Positions 43,350 to 57,500 are shown, counted from the stretch's first letter. The stretch: 64,000 bases of DNA from Onchocerca volvulus (GCA_000499405.2 HG738148.1:29987-93986), one strand, 5' to 3'. Program-made: numbers and translations. The notes: generated by a model from the letters alone, not told the origin.

Positions 43350-44100
43350 TATTTTTCCACAAATCACAGCCTGTTCATGTATAATGTAAAAAAAATTTTT
43401 TTTGAAAACTATGCATCTTTTTTTCTTCGTAATCATAATTTTGATTAAAGATATATGCTTATCTCGCTACAGTGATCTTCACTTGCAAAATTTGTATTGC
43501 TACAGTGGTTTATACTTGCAGAATTTGTCTCGCTCCAGTGATCAGGCATAAGTTCGGAAAATTAACGGCATACGACTATTGAGAAGTTGAAATCCACAAA
43601 ATAAAAAAATTCAAAGAAAAACGACAAAATTTGAAGAGTCAAAAACTCAGGGAATTAAAAAATTAAAAATTTAAAAAAGGAAAAAAAAAAATCAAAAACT
43701 TGATGAAAACATAAATTCGAAAAATCAACAAAATGAAGCAATTTGAGTAATTAGTTAATTCAAAAAAATTGTATTTCTCAGAAAATATGAGAAGAAACCA
43801 ATAGTTTAAAAATGGAAAAGATTAAAAAATCAAAAAAATCAGAAAAACTAAAATTACAAAAAATTTCGAAAAGTAGGATGGATTGAGTCGGATGAACGAA
43901 GAACCGCTCACGATAAATAACAAATCGTATAAAACAAATTCTCACAGCTCATTGAAGAGAAAGCTATGGCTAAAGATCGCAAGGTGACCTTGCCGCTCAT
44001 AGGAATTGTAAGCAAGGATTCCACAATATATCACAAGAAAGATCTGAGTTAGGTCTAAAGAAGAGATTTTGATGAGTTGACCTTTAAACTCAAAATATTT
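43350..44100. other. Spacer, nothing recognised
   Basis: A-rich sequence with a short local duplication near 43440-43550 ('gctacagtgatcttcacttg', 'gctacagtggtttatacttg', 'gctccagtgatcaggcat'). No gene supported. Confidence 0.4.
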
Positions 44101-44109
44101 CATAATATG

Positions 44110-44360
44110 ATAATTAATGTAAACAAGAAGTGCTAAGGGTCAAGAAGCGTATAGTTTCAAATGGACCAACAGGCCGATAAACAGAAGGATAAACATGTTT
44201 CCCGCCAAAACGATGAAGATGTTTACTGCCAAACGTTCCGAATACTGAAAAGCGAAGAAAGGTAGACCAATCAAAAGGAGATACGTTGGAGATCAAAAGA
44301 GAAGAAGAAGCCTCAAAAGGATTTTTGAGATTCGAATTTTGAAGCCTAAGCATTTTTCCA
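44110..44360 (-). repeat. Dispersed repeat with 25 bp GGCGG units, reversed copy
   Basis: Reverse complement matches the block found at 32030-32330, 34850-35165, 36360-36675 and 62180-62460: 'aatc(c)tttcgg..tcctcct', 'gatctccaacgtatc', then units of the form TTTGGCGG-TAAACAT. This copy is outside the SOCS-box duplications, so the block also moves independently. The reading frame across it is not conserved between copies. Confidence 0.7.
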
Positions 44361-44754
44361 CAAATAGGTTGACGAGCACCAGTGTTTCCTACAACAATAT
44401 TTTACAACTACCCGAGCAAAATAAACTCGAATCGTCACAACAGTTAAGGAGCAGTATTCATTCCTGTGAGCGATAAAGGGATAAATACTCAATGATAATC
44501 AAATATATATATATATATATGAATCTATTACTGAATATTTTCGGATAGTTGTTTGTTCTTAACTATCCCGTTCTTTCTTCTTTTTTCATGGAACAGACAA
44601 CTCTCTAAAAGAACTGCGTTTTTCATGAAATCTATATTTACGATAACTTTTTCTTTTTTTGGCATTTCTCAAATATTTTGTGCCTTATTGCATTTTGTAA
44701 ATTTTTTTTTTTTTAATAAAAATATCTATCTATATTAAAAAAATGTTCGCTGCA

Positions 44755-44970
44755 GCTTTTAACACGATGTTGCAAGTTATTTACCAATGGTTTTGAAATT
44801 TTGACATGATGCTACATTCGAATAGCCACGTGTTTTTATGTCGATGTAAGTCTTTTTTTCTGTCATTCTACGGCAGGTAAAAGTAAACTCAGCAGACCAA
44901 ATCGTTTCAACGTTTCGTTCTGCACCAATTGAATTGAAATTTTGAAATAAAATTATATTCGAAAAAGACC

Positions 44971-45003
<33 letters not shown>

Positions 45004-45110
45004 ACGCATATTTAAGAACTGTCTTAAATTTAAGGTTTTGAACAAACGAATTTTACATGAAATCCATAAGAGCTGGACTCGGCCATGTTTCGCATGACCG
45101 GTTCCAGCTA
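44755..45110 (+). repeat. Dispersed repeat family member (copy 2), longest
   Basis: Starts near 'aacacgatgttgcaagtt' and 'tgacatgatgctacattcga', passes the block shared with 42330-42560 and a longer (TA)n run (44972-45001), and ends in a palindrome near 45071-45109 whose stems are AGCTGGACTCGG and CCGGTTCCAGCT. A MITE-like or other non-autonomous element is the simplest reading. Confidence 0.7.
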
Positions 45111-45613
45111 CTTTAATTTATTTGATTTGAAATTTATTTTTTGAACGACTTATTTCCAGTTTATAAGCATTCCATTTTTCATTGGCAAAACTGAAAGCAA
45201 TGTCATTTTTATCCTCAAATTAAATTTTAAATTATTAGATTCAGCGGTCCAAGAAAAGAAAATGAAATTCAACAAGAAAGAAAATGAATGAAAAGTCATT
45301 CATTTTAAATCTGTCTTCTTTTTCAACATTTAATTTGTATTCTTTGCTTAAATTGATGGGTTAATAGATCATTGTTTCTTTTGAATATTATTATATTAAT
45401 TATATTCCTGCTTGAGTGTGAGAATAAGTAAATGAAAAAGAAGAAATAATGGAGCGATTATTTCATTATCAAATTTTTCTTCAAATTTTGCATATTTGTT
45501 TAGTTTTTGATTAAATTATTAAATTCAAAGCTTAAAAATTTGAAACTGCCCAATTCATTTATATCATGAAATAAATTGATTCATTCTGAAACTGATTGAA
45601 TTTTGATTATCAG

Positions 45614-45726
45614 ATCAACAGGCATTTGTTGCCAACATTAATAAAATTTCACGTGGTCCTGCTGTAAAAGATCTAATATTGATATATTTGCTTTATAATA
45701 ATCAATCTAAAGGAATTATGGGCTAA
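45614..45726 (+). pseudogene. Orphan exon-like stretch
   Basis: After an acceptor (GATTATCAG) a 37-codon frame reads QQAFVANINKISRGPAVKDL and so on to a TAA. Composition and codon use look coding, unlike the surrounding low-complexity DNA, but no partner exon was found upstream. It may be the last exon of a decayed gene. Confidence 0.25.
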
Positions 45727-46849
45727 ATTATGCTTGGATTAGAAATAGCTGATAACAGAAACTATTATTTTTTATTCTAGAAAATTTCTTTTCCTGATAT
45801 ACAACTACTTACATTAGTACTGCAAGAGATAAATTATCGAGAATAAATAAAATTTCAATAATGTTGTCTAAATTTGTTCATAATTGAGAATATTTAAAGT
45901 TTTTTAAGATTTATTTTGTATAATACAATGCATGTATAATGCTAAATTTTGTATTATATTCGAAATATTTTAGTGTTATACATCAGTTTAGCTAGTAGCA
46001 AGCATATTAATTTTATTATTTGAATGATTAAAATCTGTAATTAGCATTTTATTAGTTTAATTGATAATAATAATTCTAATAAAAACCGGTGATATTTATA
46101 GGATTACTGAATAGTTTTTTCTTTTTTAATGAATTTTCAACTGCAATTTCTTAATCATATTAAACAGTTTAATTCAGCTTATGATTAACAATTTCAGATA
46201 GATAATAAAATGTATAATACTTTTATCGATATGATTTTGCAAAAATAAGACATAAAAAGGAAACGTGAACAAATTCTTTCTGCAGAAAATAAAATTTCAG
46301 ATATTGGTGCAATTTTCTAATTCAAGGAATTTGAAAACTATTATTTCAAATATTTTTAAATCAAATTCAAAAACATTCGGTGAAATTGTATATTAAAAAT
46401 TTTTACCGTTAAAGTGACATAGAAATGTTGGAAAATTTACATTTTCATAAAAGATAGAAAACAGAACAATACTTAGGTCGATTATTTACATAATTATTTA
46501 TCCGTTTAATTATCCGTATCTGCTTCAGTTAATATTAGAAGCATTGGAATAATTGATAAATATGGCTGATGAAACCAAGCAAGTGCCATGTTTATTCATA
46601 ACCTTTGAAAAAAATCGAAATAATCTATTAAGAAAAAAAGATGTTAAGAAAGAAAAGAAATTTACCAAGAGGATAAGCGAGAAGGCTATCAACATGCACG
46701 AAAGTTAACTTTAAACGATTTGTTATATTATCAATAATAAATGTTCCCGTATCAGATTATAGTTTGTTGCGTATTTTTTGACAAAATGCAAGTTGCATGT
46801 TCTAACAAAATTTGATTCGAAGAAGTTCATACTATTTTGAATTATTGCA

Positions 46850-47065
46850 TCACAATATATAATATTAGCTGGATTCGGCGACACGGAGCGGACCAATCCA
46901 TATAAATAAAAATGTGAAGTTCGTTTGTTCAAAATCTTAAATCTTCGAAAGTTCTTAAATGTGCGCCTTATCTTTATTAATTAAAATCTTAGATATCGGA
47001 AAGTTCTTGCCTATTGCTTTAAAATTTTGACACAACACTGGAATACGCGCATATTTTACCGAGCA
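46850..47065 (-). repeat. Dispersed repeat family member (reversed)
   Basis: Contains 'tagctggattcgg', then 'gttcgtttgttcaaaatctt' and 'gctttaaaattttgacacaac', the reverse complement of the 45 kb copy's right half. It lacks the (TA)n core. Confidence 0.6.
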
Positions 47066-47593
47066 TACTAAACGTTGCATAATAAATGGTAATATATTCA
47101 GTCCGCTCATTTAGTCGTATGACAGGTAAAAAGATTTTCTAATTCAGTCCATATTTCTCACAGGTTTAACAGATGAAAAAAAGTAGGTACATCTATACAG
47201 AAATAACGCATCTATTCGAATGTAACGTTATGTCAAAACTATGGGAACAGCAATTCAAAAAAAATAAAGAAAAAAACTTTATTAAAAAATTGAGAATAGT
47301 TGCAGAGAATGTATGGAAAAATTTCCTGATAATTTTAATGCAAAGAAATTTTACATGACAATCTTTTCAAAATATCAAAATAATTAGCCCCGTTGATTGG
47401 TCATTCACCTGTTCTGCAGATTTCTTAAAACTCAACATCAACGAGAAATTCTTATGCAAATTTTGAAATAAATAATGCAAATTTGCGAAGAATATATAAA
47501 GCTGATAAAATAGAAAATAATAATTATTATTTTTTACGATCAACTCTCATTGTATCACTCATTAACGATAGCAAGTAACTTAATTTGAAAGAA

Positions 47594-50500
47594 ATGATTT
47601 CATTCCTTGGTTGGCGGCGTTTGTCATTCGAACTGATTTTATTAGCATTTATTGGTAATCCATTTTATAGCTTCTTTATTTCTATATTATTTGACTGGTT
47701 TCGAAAGCTGAAATTAATAAATTAATTTATAAATTAGAGTAAGAATTTTTATTAAAAAACTAAAAACTCTTAAAACTGCTTTTCAAGGAAAATTTAAATC
47801 ATTAAAAAGATCTATTTTTTCCCATCTTACTAAAGCGGAATAATTTGCTAATGAATTTGAAGTATGCTGAATCTGTCTAATTATCTTACACTAAAATATA
47901 TAATATTTTAATTAAAAATATCATATTACGAAAACCGGTAGATATTCAAGTTACTCGATTCGAAAAAAAATTAAAAAATAAAATTTTTGTTTCAAAAATA
48001 ATTAAAATTCGACACTTATTCCAAAGTCTAACATTGCTTAATAGCTATTTGAGTAATATAACACAATGTAATAACTAACACATTACAATTAGCATAATAG
48101 GTTGTGATACCTATGATACTGTAATATGATCGAAAAAGTTCGATGCCAGATAATTTGCATTGTTTCTTCATTGCATATATTATTGTAAATTTTTTGAAAC
48201 ATATAGATTTTCCAACTGGATTTGCTCCAAAATCTTAATTCTTCTTACTAATCAATGTTTTACCCATTTTGTCTAATTTTCTTAATTTTTATTATCTTAA
48301 TGATGCTAGCACACATCTGTTTTTGTATTTTTTTTTTTTTAAAGATAAAAAAATTATAAATTTTTGAACAAATAGAAATTTGCAGTTCGATTAAATGAAG
48401 CTTTAAAAGGATATGAAGCAGATTCATGGGGTACCGAATTTATTTTCGTACTGCCATCAAACAGTCGTAATTTAACTCAAGCTGCTTGCAATATTTTTGG
48501 AATGGATAAGCAAAAAAATATTACAGTAAATATTGAGTACAGTATTTTAAGCAGCGAAAATGGTAATTCAAGAGTTGAAAGAAAAAAGGACACGATAATC
48601 GTTAAAACTCATCATACAGTATGTTATTTCGCTTTTCACCATTTTTCATATATTATTTTCCCTTGAAACATCCCGCTTAGTGGGATTTGAAATTTCGGCA
48701 TCTATTGAAATTTTGAACAAGTGAAGTTTACGTGAGACTCTGCATAACCATTCCAAGTTGAAATCAAATTGCAGTACTATTTCAATAATCTGATTGTGAA
48801 CGACATGACCGAAGGATTGCATATGTTGGCAAATAATCGAATACATGTCACTTCTTCAGATAAGATATCAATTATCGCCTATACAATTGACATCATATCT
48901 GCTGCTGATTACTTTTTAGGTTATCTTTTTTCTTTTTTTTATGGCCCAATCTAATCATTTTGCAGTTCTAATTAACATCCTTTACTGAATTCGTTTCATT
49001 ATTTTAATTTGATCGGGGATCTTTGACAACCTATTGATATTTTATATTTTTTGTGGATAACATTTGTGTAATATAACATTTCACGTTCTTATACATTTTG
49101 CCTTTTAGTACATCCAGTCGGAATGGGAGGCGATTATTATGCGTTCTCGTTACCTGGACCTAGTACCATTACCTTATACTTTCTACCACTTGGAGCAACA
49201 AATGAAACAATCATGAAAAGTCATGGTGTTCATAATGTTTCAATAACAGTGAGAGAGAATGATAAATTAGAAATCATCAATCAAACAATGCAGGTATAGT
49301 AAATAAATCTGTCAACAAAGTGAAGCAAATCGATGACTGGATACAAATGACTTTGAAAGATGCATTATTGAGATTTGGAAGTTACTTAAAGTTTTTGGAA
49401 ATTCTAAATATTGAAAGAAAAAAAAAAAAAATTCTTCACCTTTGATTACAAGATTTTCGAATTTTTCATCGTTATCAATGCATTTCTTACTTTAGAAAGA
49501 TTGTTGCTTTGCAACTTATCGAAATTTCATTAATTTGAAAAAGTTGAAAGTAAACATGAATCCAGCATAATGTAAAATTTTATTTGTGCAGGCAGGTTCA
49601 TTATGGCAGTACACAGCACCAATTGAACATGCGATGTCGGTGTGGATTCGTGATCAATTAGATAATCCCAATGTTACAAAGCAAGTAAAATCAAGATTAC
49701 GAACGAAATCGATTATTGAAAAAGCTCGATTGATCGTCATTGCTTCAGCCCGCGATATCTTGGTACCAGGACAGTCAACCGACTTTGGATGTTACATGCC
49801 AACGCCGATGATTGTTAATCGTTCGTTTTTGAATCATTGAAATGGATGTTAAAATTTTGTTGGAGATGAACTGTATAAATGCATGTGTGATCGTTTGACG
49901 CTTATTTCTTGAAACTGCTTAATACGGAAAGTATCACATGTTTATAACATCCTTTTAATTCATCTTACATTCGAAACGTATTCGAATGTAGTTAATATTA
50001 ATCTCTGAAGGCCATAGAACGAAAAAAAAAAAAAAAAACAGGATCCTACTGTTTGAAAAATACGACAGCAAAGACGAATAATAATGGAAAATAATTTACA
50101 GGATGTGCAAAATTAGTCACACCCGCATATTATCCAGCAAATAAAGCTTTCACAACTAACTTATTATTCACAGCACCATCACATCTATGTCCACAGGAAA
50201 TAATTGATCTAAAGACGAGCATCGTAAAAAGTAACACAATATCAATGAAATGGGATAAAGCAGCGAAGATAATCAATATGCAGGATAAAATCTCCAAAGA
50301 AACATTTGCTATAACTTCAGAGTTTGCTTTTTAATTTTTTTTATCCAATTAATAAAAAATTTTTCTCTCATTATAGTTGATGAAGATTTTTAGTTATTGA
50401 TTGTAAGTTAGTATTCTGAAATCGCAATTTCCTTGAAAACTGTGCTAGATGAGACAAAATTGAATTTTTAATGAAATTGACATTTGAGGACAACGATCAT

Positions 50501-51958
50501 GAATATAGTACACCGCGGAGGCAGTAGTGGTTCATTTATTCACGAGGTTCCCGCATACTCCCAATGGGTCAATGGTGATTCTGCAATAATAGTACCGGAG
50601 GGTACACAAGCCACTTTATTTGTATGCTTTTTAATTTTTCCAAAAAATTGTCAAATTACTAATTTTTGTCCTCCGATTTGTCCATCATTTTAAGAAATAT
50701 TGGAATCCAAAAGTTTATTAGTTATTCATTTATTTATTTACAGATATACAGTGTACATTTATATAAATCAGACTGATTTTAAGATTTTAGATTTTAGCGG
50801 ATGATTATGGGAGAGAAGCAACAATGGAAGGCTTCGAATATCCTCTTTTTGAAGTAATGGATGATGTATCATCCGATTTTAGTCTATTCTTGTATACTCG
50901 TCAACTAAAACCCGGTGTATATCGTGTTGGTATTGATCAAGAATTGGGCGGTCGATATATTGCTATCATTATGGCTGAATTTAGTCAATATTCTATTGGC
51001 TATGTTGCTGCTATCAACCGTATGTTTGATATATGCGTTCTGAACCATTGAATTTGTTAATCTCATGCTTAAAGAATGAAATATCTGAGATTTTCTGCAA
51101 CGGAAGGATTTCTTCATTTCGTTTTTGAGGATTTTGTTCAAATTTCTCACGATTTCAACAATTTCTATAATTCAAAAAAAGAAAGAAAAAAAACATTGAG
51201 CTATTTTCTAAAAACTTGAATTAAAAATAAATATTCGATTGAAAATAAGAAACTGTAGGTGATACAGAAAAGAATAAGTTGTGATAGTTTTCAAACTGTA
51301 TTATCAAATTTTTTTTTTTCAATTTAAATAAATAGTTTTGTTATTTTCGAACAAATTATTATATCATTGCTCTTTCTGAGATTTCTATCTTAAATATGTT
51401 AAAATTTGGGCTTGCTTTCAGTTCACAGAATTCCACCACCAATATTCCTAGAATATTCGAGTACCGGTAAGTATCAAATATTACGTCGAAGGAGAAGAAA
51501 TACCAAAAGAAGGAAAGCGTTATCATTAATAATATTGATCAGAATCTTTTTCCTGATTCTTTGGTATTCTGCTGTTCAAATCTTGATTTTAAACAGCTGA
51601 AGATGATGGGTTTCAGAGGCATAATCTTTATTTGCTTCTGTCTCCCTTCCTTTCATTTGATACGGTATTTAAATTAGTTTCATGTAAAATATTATCAAAT
51701 CGAATCGAATTCTTGTAACGAAATTTCAGTTAAAAAGTGGAATTATGAAATGAATATAAAATGAAAAATTGAGGAATGAATGATTTATAGTCTTTTATTT
51801 CAGCAAGTTTGACAACGACCGAACTTACAACAACACCTTTGATAGTTTCAACAATGACTACGGTGACAACAACTCAGACTGCATCTCTTGTTATACTTTC
51901 AAATAATTTATTCGCAATTTGCATATGTTTCATAATATATCGCGAAAGCAAACAATGA
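47594..51958 (+). CDS. Secreted or membrane-anchored IgGFc-binding-domain protein
   Basis: Eleven exons: 47594-47654, 48386-48618, 48775-48919, 49109-49293, 49592-49820, 50102-50321, 50489-50621, 50744-50750, 50798-51019, 51422-51466, 51804-51958; phases close, 544 aa. Exon 1 is a signal peptide (LSFELILLAFIG). The body resembles the nematode IgGFc-binding N-terminal family: GTEFIFVLPSN (residues about 35-45), then GLHMLANNRIHVTSSDKISI and AYTIDIISAADYFLVHPVG, then YYAFSLPGPSTI, with a second half including SQWVNGDSAIIVPEGTQATL. The tail is Thr-rich (TTTELTTTPLIV, TTVTTTQT) and ends in a hydrophobic stretch plus a short basic end, suggesting a membrane or GPI anchor. It would act at the cell surface or cuticle side; partners unknown. 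Exon 8 is only 7 nt, the donor of exon 5 (GTTCGT) is unusual, and the intron after exon 1 is about 730 bp. Confidence 0.8.
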
Positions 51959-54523
51959 TGTTATAATAAAAAAAAGTAACAATGATGATACAAAAAATTG
52001 TCTGAGTGATGGCGATAACAGATATGATATCAACAAATCCGACATTTTAAAGCAGTGCATTTGAGATTCCTTTGTTTCTGATTATTTATCTAAACTGATA
52101 ATAAATGATGATTATTTTCTTGGAATATATACTCTGATGAACAGTAAAACAGTCATGTAATTAATATTAAAGATGCTGCAGTCATCAGTTATTCACTGAA
52201 ATTTATCACTCCAATATGATAACGTATATTACTGGCAGTTTGTGCCATTGCTTGTCTAACAAACTTTATTGATCTTGAAATATATTGATATTATTAAGTA
52301 TCAAATTATTTCATATAATATATCTTAAAATAATTTACCGCTTTTTATTTTTGGTGGAAATATGCTACTCTTCCTTCTTTCGAGGGTGTGCCAATATTTT
52401 TCCTGAATTTTTTTCCATCAAAAATATTTTATTAACATCATTTCACAAAAATATTTTATTGCCACATCATTATTTTGTTATTATAGTTTCCACCCCATTT
52501 CAATACTTACTTATTATTCTTAAAATCGAGGTCTCTTGAATTTTTTCTCAGTAAACCTTAGGTTTTACAATAAAATCTTCGTCAAAAGATGAAGTAGTAT
52601 GTATTCAAAAAAACAAGTGAAACAAGAAAAAATCTGTAAATATTATCAAGCATTGAACACATATCTAAAAGACCTTATGAATAATTCGGATAATTATCTT
52701 TTTCCTCAATTTACCACAACAAGTCGCAAACGGTACTGATAAAAAGCAAATTAATACTGTGATACTGTGATAATGAATGGCTTATTGTAGCAAAACAGAA
52801 CAGAAAAACAATTTTAGCATTTTATTATTTCAGCATTTTTTTTAGCAATACATTTATAGAATGAATTAAAGTGAAAAATGTTCCTTTTTTTGATTCAGTT
52901 TGTCAAATAAATATTTATTTAACAAACTGCATCAAAAAAACAGTTGAAGAGAGTTGACTGAAATATTATTTGTTTTTAGAATGATTGGTATCAGTCACTA
53001 TGAAGAGAAAAATTACTTCGAAATAATTACCCAAAATAGAGGACAACACATAATGAATGATGAAATAAATAAATATTTAAAATTGTAAAATTTCAAGCCA
53101 ATCACTTTGAGTTTTGATCTCATTAAAATTTTTCTACCATTGTATTTTTCCCATCTTTTCTCTTCCAATCCTTACATCACGAAATGATTTTGCTGTAATT
53201 TTTAATTTTTTTGAAAAAATAAGGAAAGAATAGGTAAGCAAGTACTTTATTACGCGATCTTGAATAATTTTGAAATATTAGTGTAAAGAGAACAACAAAA
53301 GCAAATTAGCATTTGCATGATCAATCTACAGTTTCGAATGAAATTTGAGTACATTATGTTACGCTCATGTTATTTAGAGCCAAAGTAATTCTGAGTCGAA
53401 AGAATAATCTCAAAAAGGAAGAGTGAGCAAATTAGATTATATTATTCTTGCTAAATTCAGAAAGAGTACTTGCTGTGCATAATTTTTGGGGAAATTTGCT
53501 GATACGATCAAAATTTCAATTAGTGTAAAATTTAGAAATTCAATCTTTATTCAATGAACAAGTATTGACTGTTTATTTTTAACCAACAACTGATGAATAT
53601 GCCATCTAAAAAAAAGAATTCCAGTAAAGAGATCAATGATAGTTCCGCAAATTCTCATAACAGTACTAAGATACAGTCGATTCTAATAATGAAAGAATCA
53701 TTATTTTTCATATGTTTTGTTCACATTGTATTTAACCAATCAAGACTTTAATTAATCAGAAATTAATGGATAAAATTTAATGAATGTGTCATAAAACATC
53801 CGAATGATATCAGCAGTCAGCACATGTACGCTTAATTACTTATATTTTATTTCTTTTTTCAAAATGTGCATTTAATTTATTTTGTTTTGTATTCATAAAA
53901 CCTCAAAATGATTGCAAGATACGTTTCATTAAAATTTTTAGATCATATTCTTTAATATCCACTGATTAAAATGTTAAAAAATATTGAAAAATCTGATAAC
54001 GAATAAAGTGATGAAAAGACAAAATTATATGTAGTCAATAATAATAGATGGTGTTAGCAAAAAAGATTGCATCAGTTATAATTGCAATCATTAGAGCAAT
54101 AATCAGTCAAGCGAATATGACAATGTAACATTAATTGAATTTAATCGTGTACTGTATAAATCGTATATTGTACTCATTTACGATTTTATTATCTTTATAA
54201 ATATTAAAACAGTAATACAGGCTTCCTTGGAACGATTCTCCATCATATTAGAATAATTTATACCAGAAATCCTAGCAAGTTTCTAGATGGGCTAAAACAT
54301 GAAAAAATTCAGAAAAAGAAAAATTTCAGCTATTTTCTTTCTTTCAATTTAACGCTGAAATTCTTTTTCAATTCGAATTTTGAAGCTCAGCCAAAACAAA
54401 ATAATTGAAATTCCATAGATTCATAAATTTTTTTTCCAAGTTTTTTATTGTTTTCATATTTCTACCGCCTGAACTCTTAAAAATAATACGATACATTCAT
54501 TAACTCTTTAATTCCATTAATAT
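51959..54523. other. Spacer between convergent genes
   Basis: About 2.5 kb between the IgGFc-domain gene (plus) and the cysteine-module gene (minus). AT-rich; no further gene, repeat end or RNA gene was recognised. Confidence 0.5.
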
Positions 54524-57500
54524 TTACGGAGTAAGATGTGAATTAAGTATGCTTGGTACACATTGCTTAAATTTTCCAGAAATCCTGCAAACTTTTCCAT
54601 CCGTGCAATCTGTATCATCCTCACAGCCTGGTCCTTCATCGAAGAGGCAATATCGGAGATTCTACAATAAAACTGCTTTTTATTATTCGCGAGATAAAGA
54701 GATAGAATTTTTGAAAGTTTCGAATTTTTCAATCTTAATCAAAGAATGAATCAAATATCGATTGCCTGTAAGATTAGAAATAATTTGAAACAATACTTGC
54801 TGAAAGAAATTATTGTTATTGATATTGATGCAGCGTTGACCGTCCGAACATTCGTAATCGTAATTGCATGGTTGCATGAATGTCGTCTGCTTTGCAGCTC
54901 TGCATAAATAAAGATTCTCTAAAACTTGTTCGCAACGCTGAAAATTTTACAATAAATTTAAATCAAATGATGCAGATTAAGTCGTTTGATAGAATCAATC
55001 GTCAGCATGGTATGATAGAATTATTAAAGCCATTCGAAATGAATAGATTCATAATCTTAAACTTCAATCTGAATTTAAAACTAAAATTCGCAGATTCTTG
55101 AAGTTGATTACTTATGGCAAACAAAAACAAAAACATTATTGGTTGAATACTTGGACTGGAAGAAATTAAGTATATCAAAATTATTTCTGGAAAAATAGAA
55201 TAATTAGAGAAAAAATATTAAAATGGAGAAAATTCGATTTTTATAATTATCATCTATATGAATAAAATGTAAATCATTGTTGTCATCTGACACGTAACTC
55301 TGCAACCTCTTCACCGATTGCTTTCAAATTTCGATACAACGTTGCATTCGAATAGGCACGTGTCTCACATGGACAATTATATGTTGCTTGTTCTAGAATC
55401 GGCAAGCTAAACAATCTCTATATCTGTACAGACAGTGGAATAACAAAAAATATCATATACCCATAAGCATTGTGAAATTAATTTTCCCAACATTTGAAAC
55501 GTCCGCTTCTCTTTCTTTTTTCCTTTTAACCAAACTGAGCTACAGCAACGCATGTATATAAAAAGTGTGTAAAAACATGCACGTATTCGAATGCAAAGTT
55601 GTGTCAAATTTCAAAGTAATAGGTAAGAACTTTCGGAAATCTTAGATTTTGAACTAATATAGATAAGGTTGGTATTTAACGAATTTCGGAGGTTTAAGAT
55701 TTTGAACAAACGAACATTTACATTTTTTTCAATATAGGCTAGCTGAAACCCAACATGCGAAGCGTGGCTAGCCCCCATAGACTAATTGGATCGGAAAAGC
55801 TCGGTGTGGACGGTACAATTAAATAGAGCGAAAACGGAGTTGTTTACTTCATATCGAATGAAAATATAGCGAACCTGTCCAGCCTGGCAATCAGCATTGA
55901 AACGGCACTGTCGATTGCTTGATGTCGGATTGTACATGCAGATACGGTTACCTTGGATATTTCCCTCTGCACAAATTTCAAAAACAGAGCACTGAAATTT
56001 CGAAAATGATGAAGCGGGAATTTGCTAGTGATTTCAGTTATGTTAATTCATTGATTGATGAATTTTATTTTTGTAAATAGATCAAATGACAGTTCGGTAA
56101 TACTAGGAGAGTTCAAACAATCGATTCTTGTGATGATATTATCAAAAAAAAATCTGTTACCTGATAATCAGCGGTGCATTGTTTTTCTAATTTCATTGGA
56201 ATAGCACCATTACCTATCAGATCTGAAGGAATCACACCACTTCCAATATTATTCCAAGATGGGTTCATTCCAGCACGTTCTAGAAACACAAGTTTTATGT
56301 TTTTTTGGAAAAATAAAAATGAAAAAATATTACTGCAATAAATTAGTTAATCTGATAGAAAATTTGGATTAATTTAAGCTAATTATAATTTTCAAATATT
56401 GAAATATTTCTCAATTTTCAAAATATATGATTGGGTTACTGCAATAATTTGTAATCAACTTACGATATTCTGGCGATGTCACGCATAAATTAGTATTATA
56501 TTGTTTATTGAACGAACACATCTGTAGCATATCGCAATCCGCATTGCTTTGACATATTTTATATGACGGCATTCCGGCGATAACCTGAATGGAAGTTCAA
56601 CTTTTTGAAGCTAATTTGATTAACTATCGATAATCTAGTCTTATCATTGCTAAGCAAGATAATTTTAAACTAACCTGACAAGTCATCATACCATTTCTAT
56701 TGACGCAATGCAAATATTGAGCACAATCGGCATCACTATAACATCGATCGTTAACTACACCAGAATCTGAACAGCATGTTTTAAAATTTTTTTTCCAATT
56801 TATAAATTTCAAGATAGCAGCTTTTTAAAGTCAAGATAGCAGTTCCTTGAAAGCTTAACATATGTGTCAGCAATTTTTCTTTGAAGATAATATAATGCTC
56901 AAAAAATAAAGTCAAGCTGTCAAAATGTATGATTTAACTTATGGAAGCGGGAAATTTCCATAAAATATTGATTATTGAATTTTTATTCTTCCGAAAATCT
57001 GCTTTGTTTGGGACAGACAACAAATTTGATCAATCGATATCTTTAGGTTAGTTTCATATACATATTCATATTTGTATTAATTACATTAAGAAATATGAAT
57101 TATGCAGTAGAGTCATAACTTACTCTTCGATACAAGAGATTCGTACTGACAAGAGCCATGCCATCCGAGGCGCATACATTTACCGAATTCATGACACTGA
57201 GCATCATTTTGACATGTAATTTGTTTTGGCTGTAAATCCTAAACAATGAAACAAACATTTAAATAAAAAGAAAAAATTTTCTTCACAAGTGAGGACTAAA
57301 AGTTTAAAAAATTTAATCCTTTTCTCGTAATTTGCCAAAAAATTTATCACTTTAATGAGATGGTAATTATTTAGCGGTTTATAGATTACTTTTGCAGGGA
57401 AAACTTTGCATACCGTGATTGGGATTTGCTCTAAAACTTGTTGACAGAGTAATAATCCAGATATATCCGGGATACATCGTTCTCTCGGATCACATTGTGT

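Larger units (their letters stand above)
45111..47593. other. Spacer upstream of the IgGFc-domain gene
   Basis: About 2.5 kb, AT-rich. It contains one orphan exon-like stretch (45614-45726) and a reversed dispersed-repeat copy (46850-47065). No complete gene was recognised. Confidence 0.4.

Noticed and set aside
44972..45001. (TA)n tract considered as a transposon end
   Set aside because: It is internal to the dispersed repeat and differs in length between copies; it is a microsatellite.
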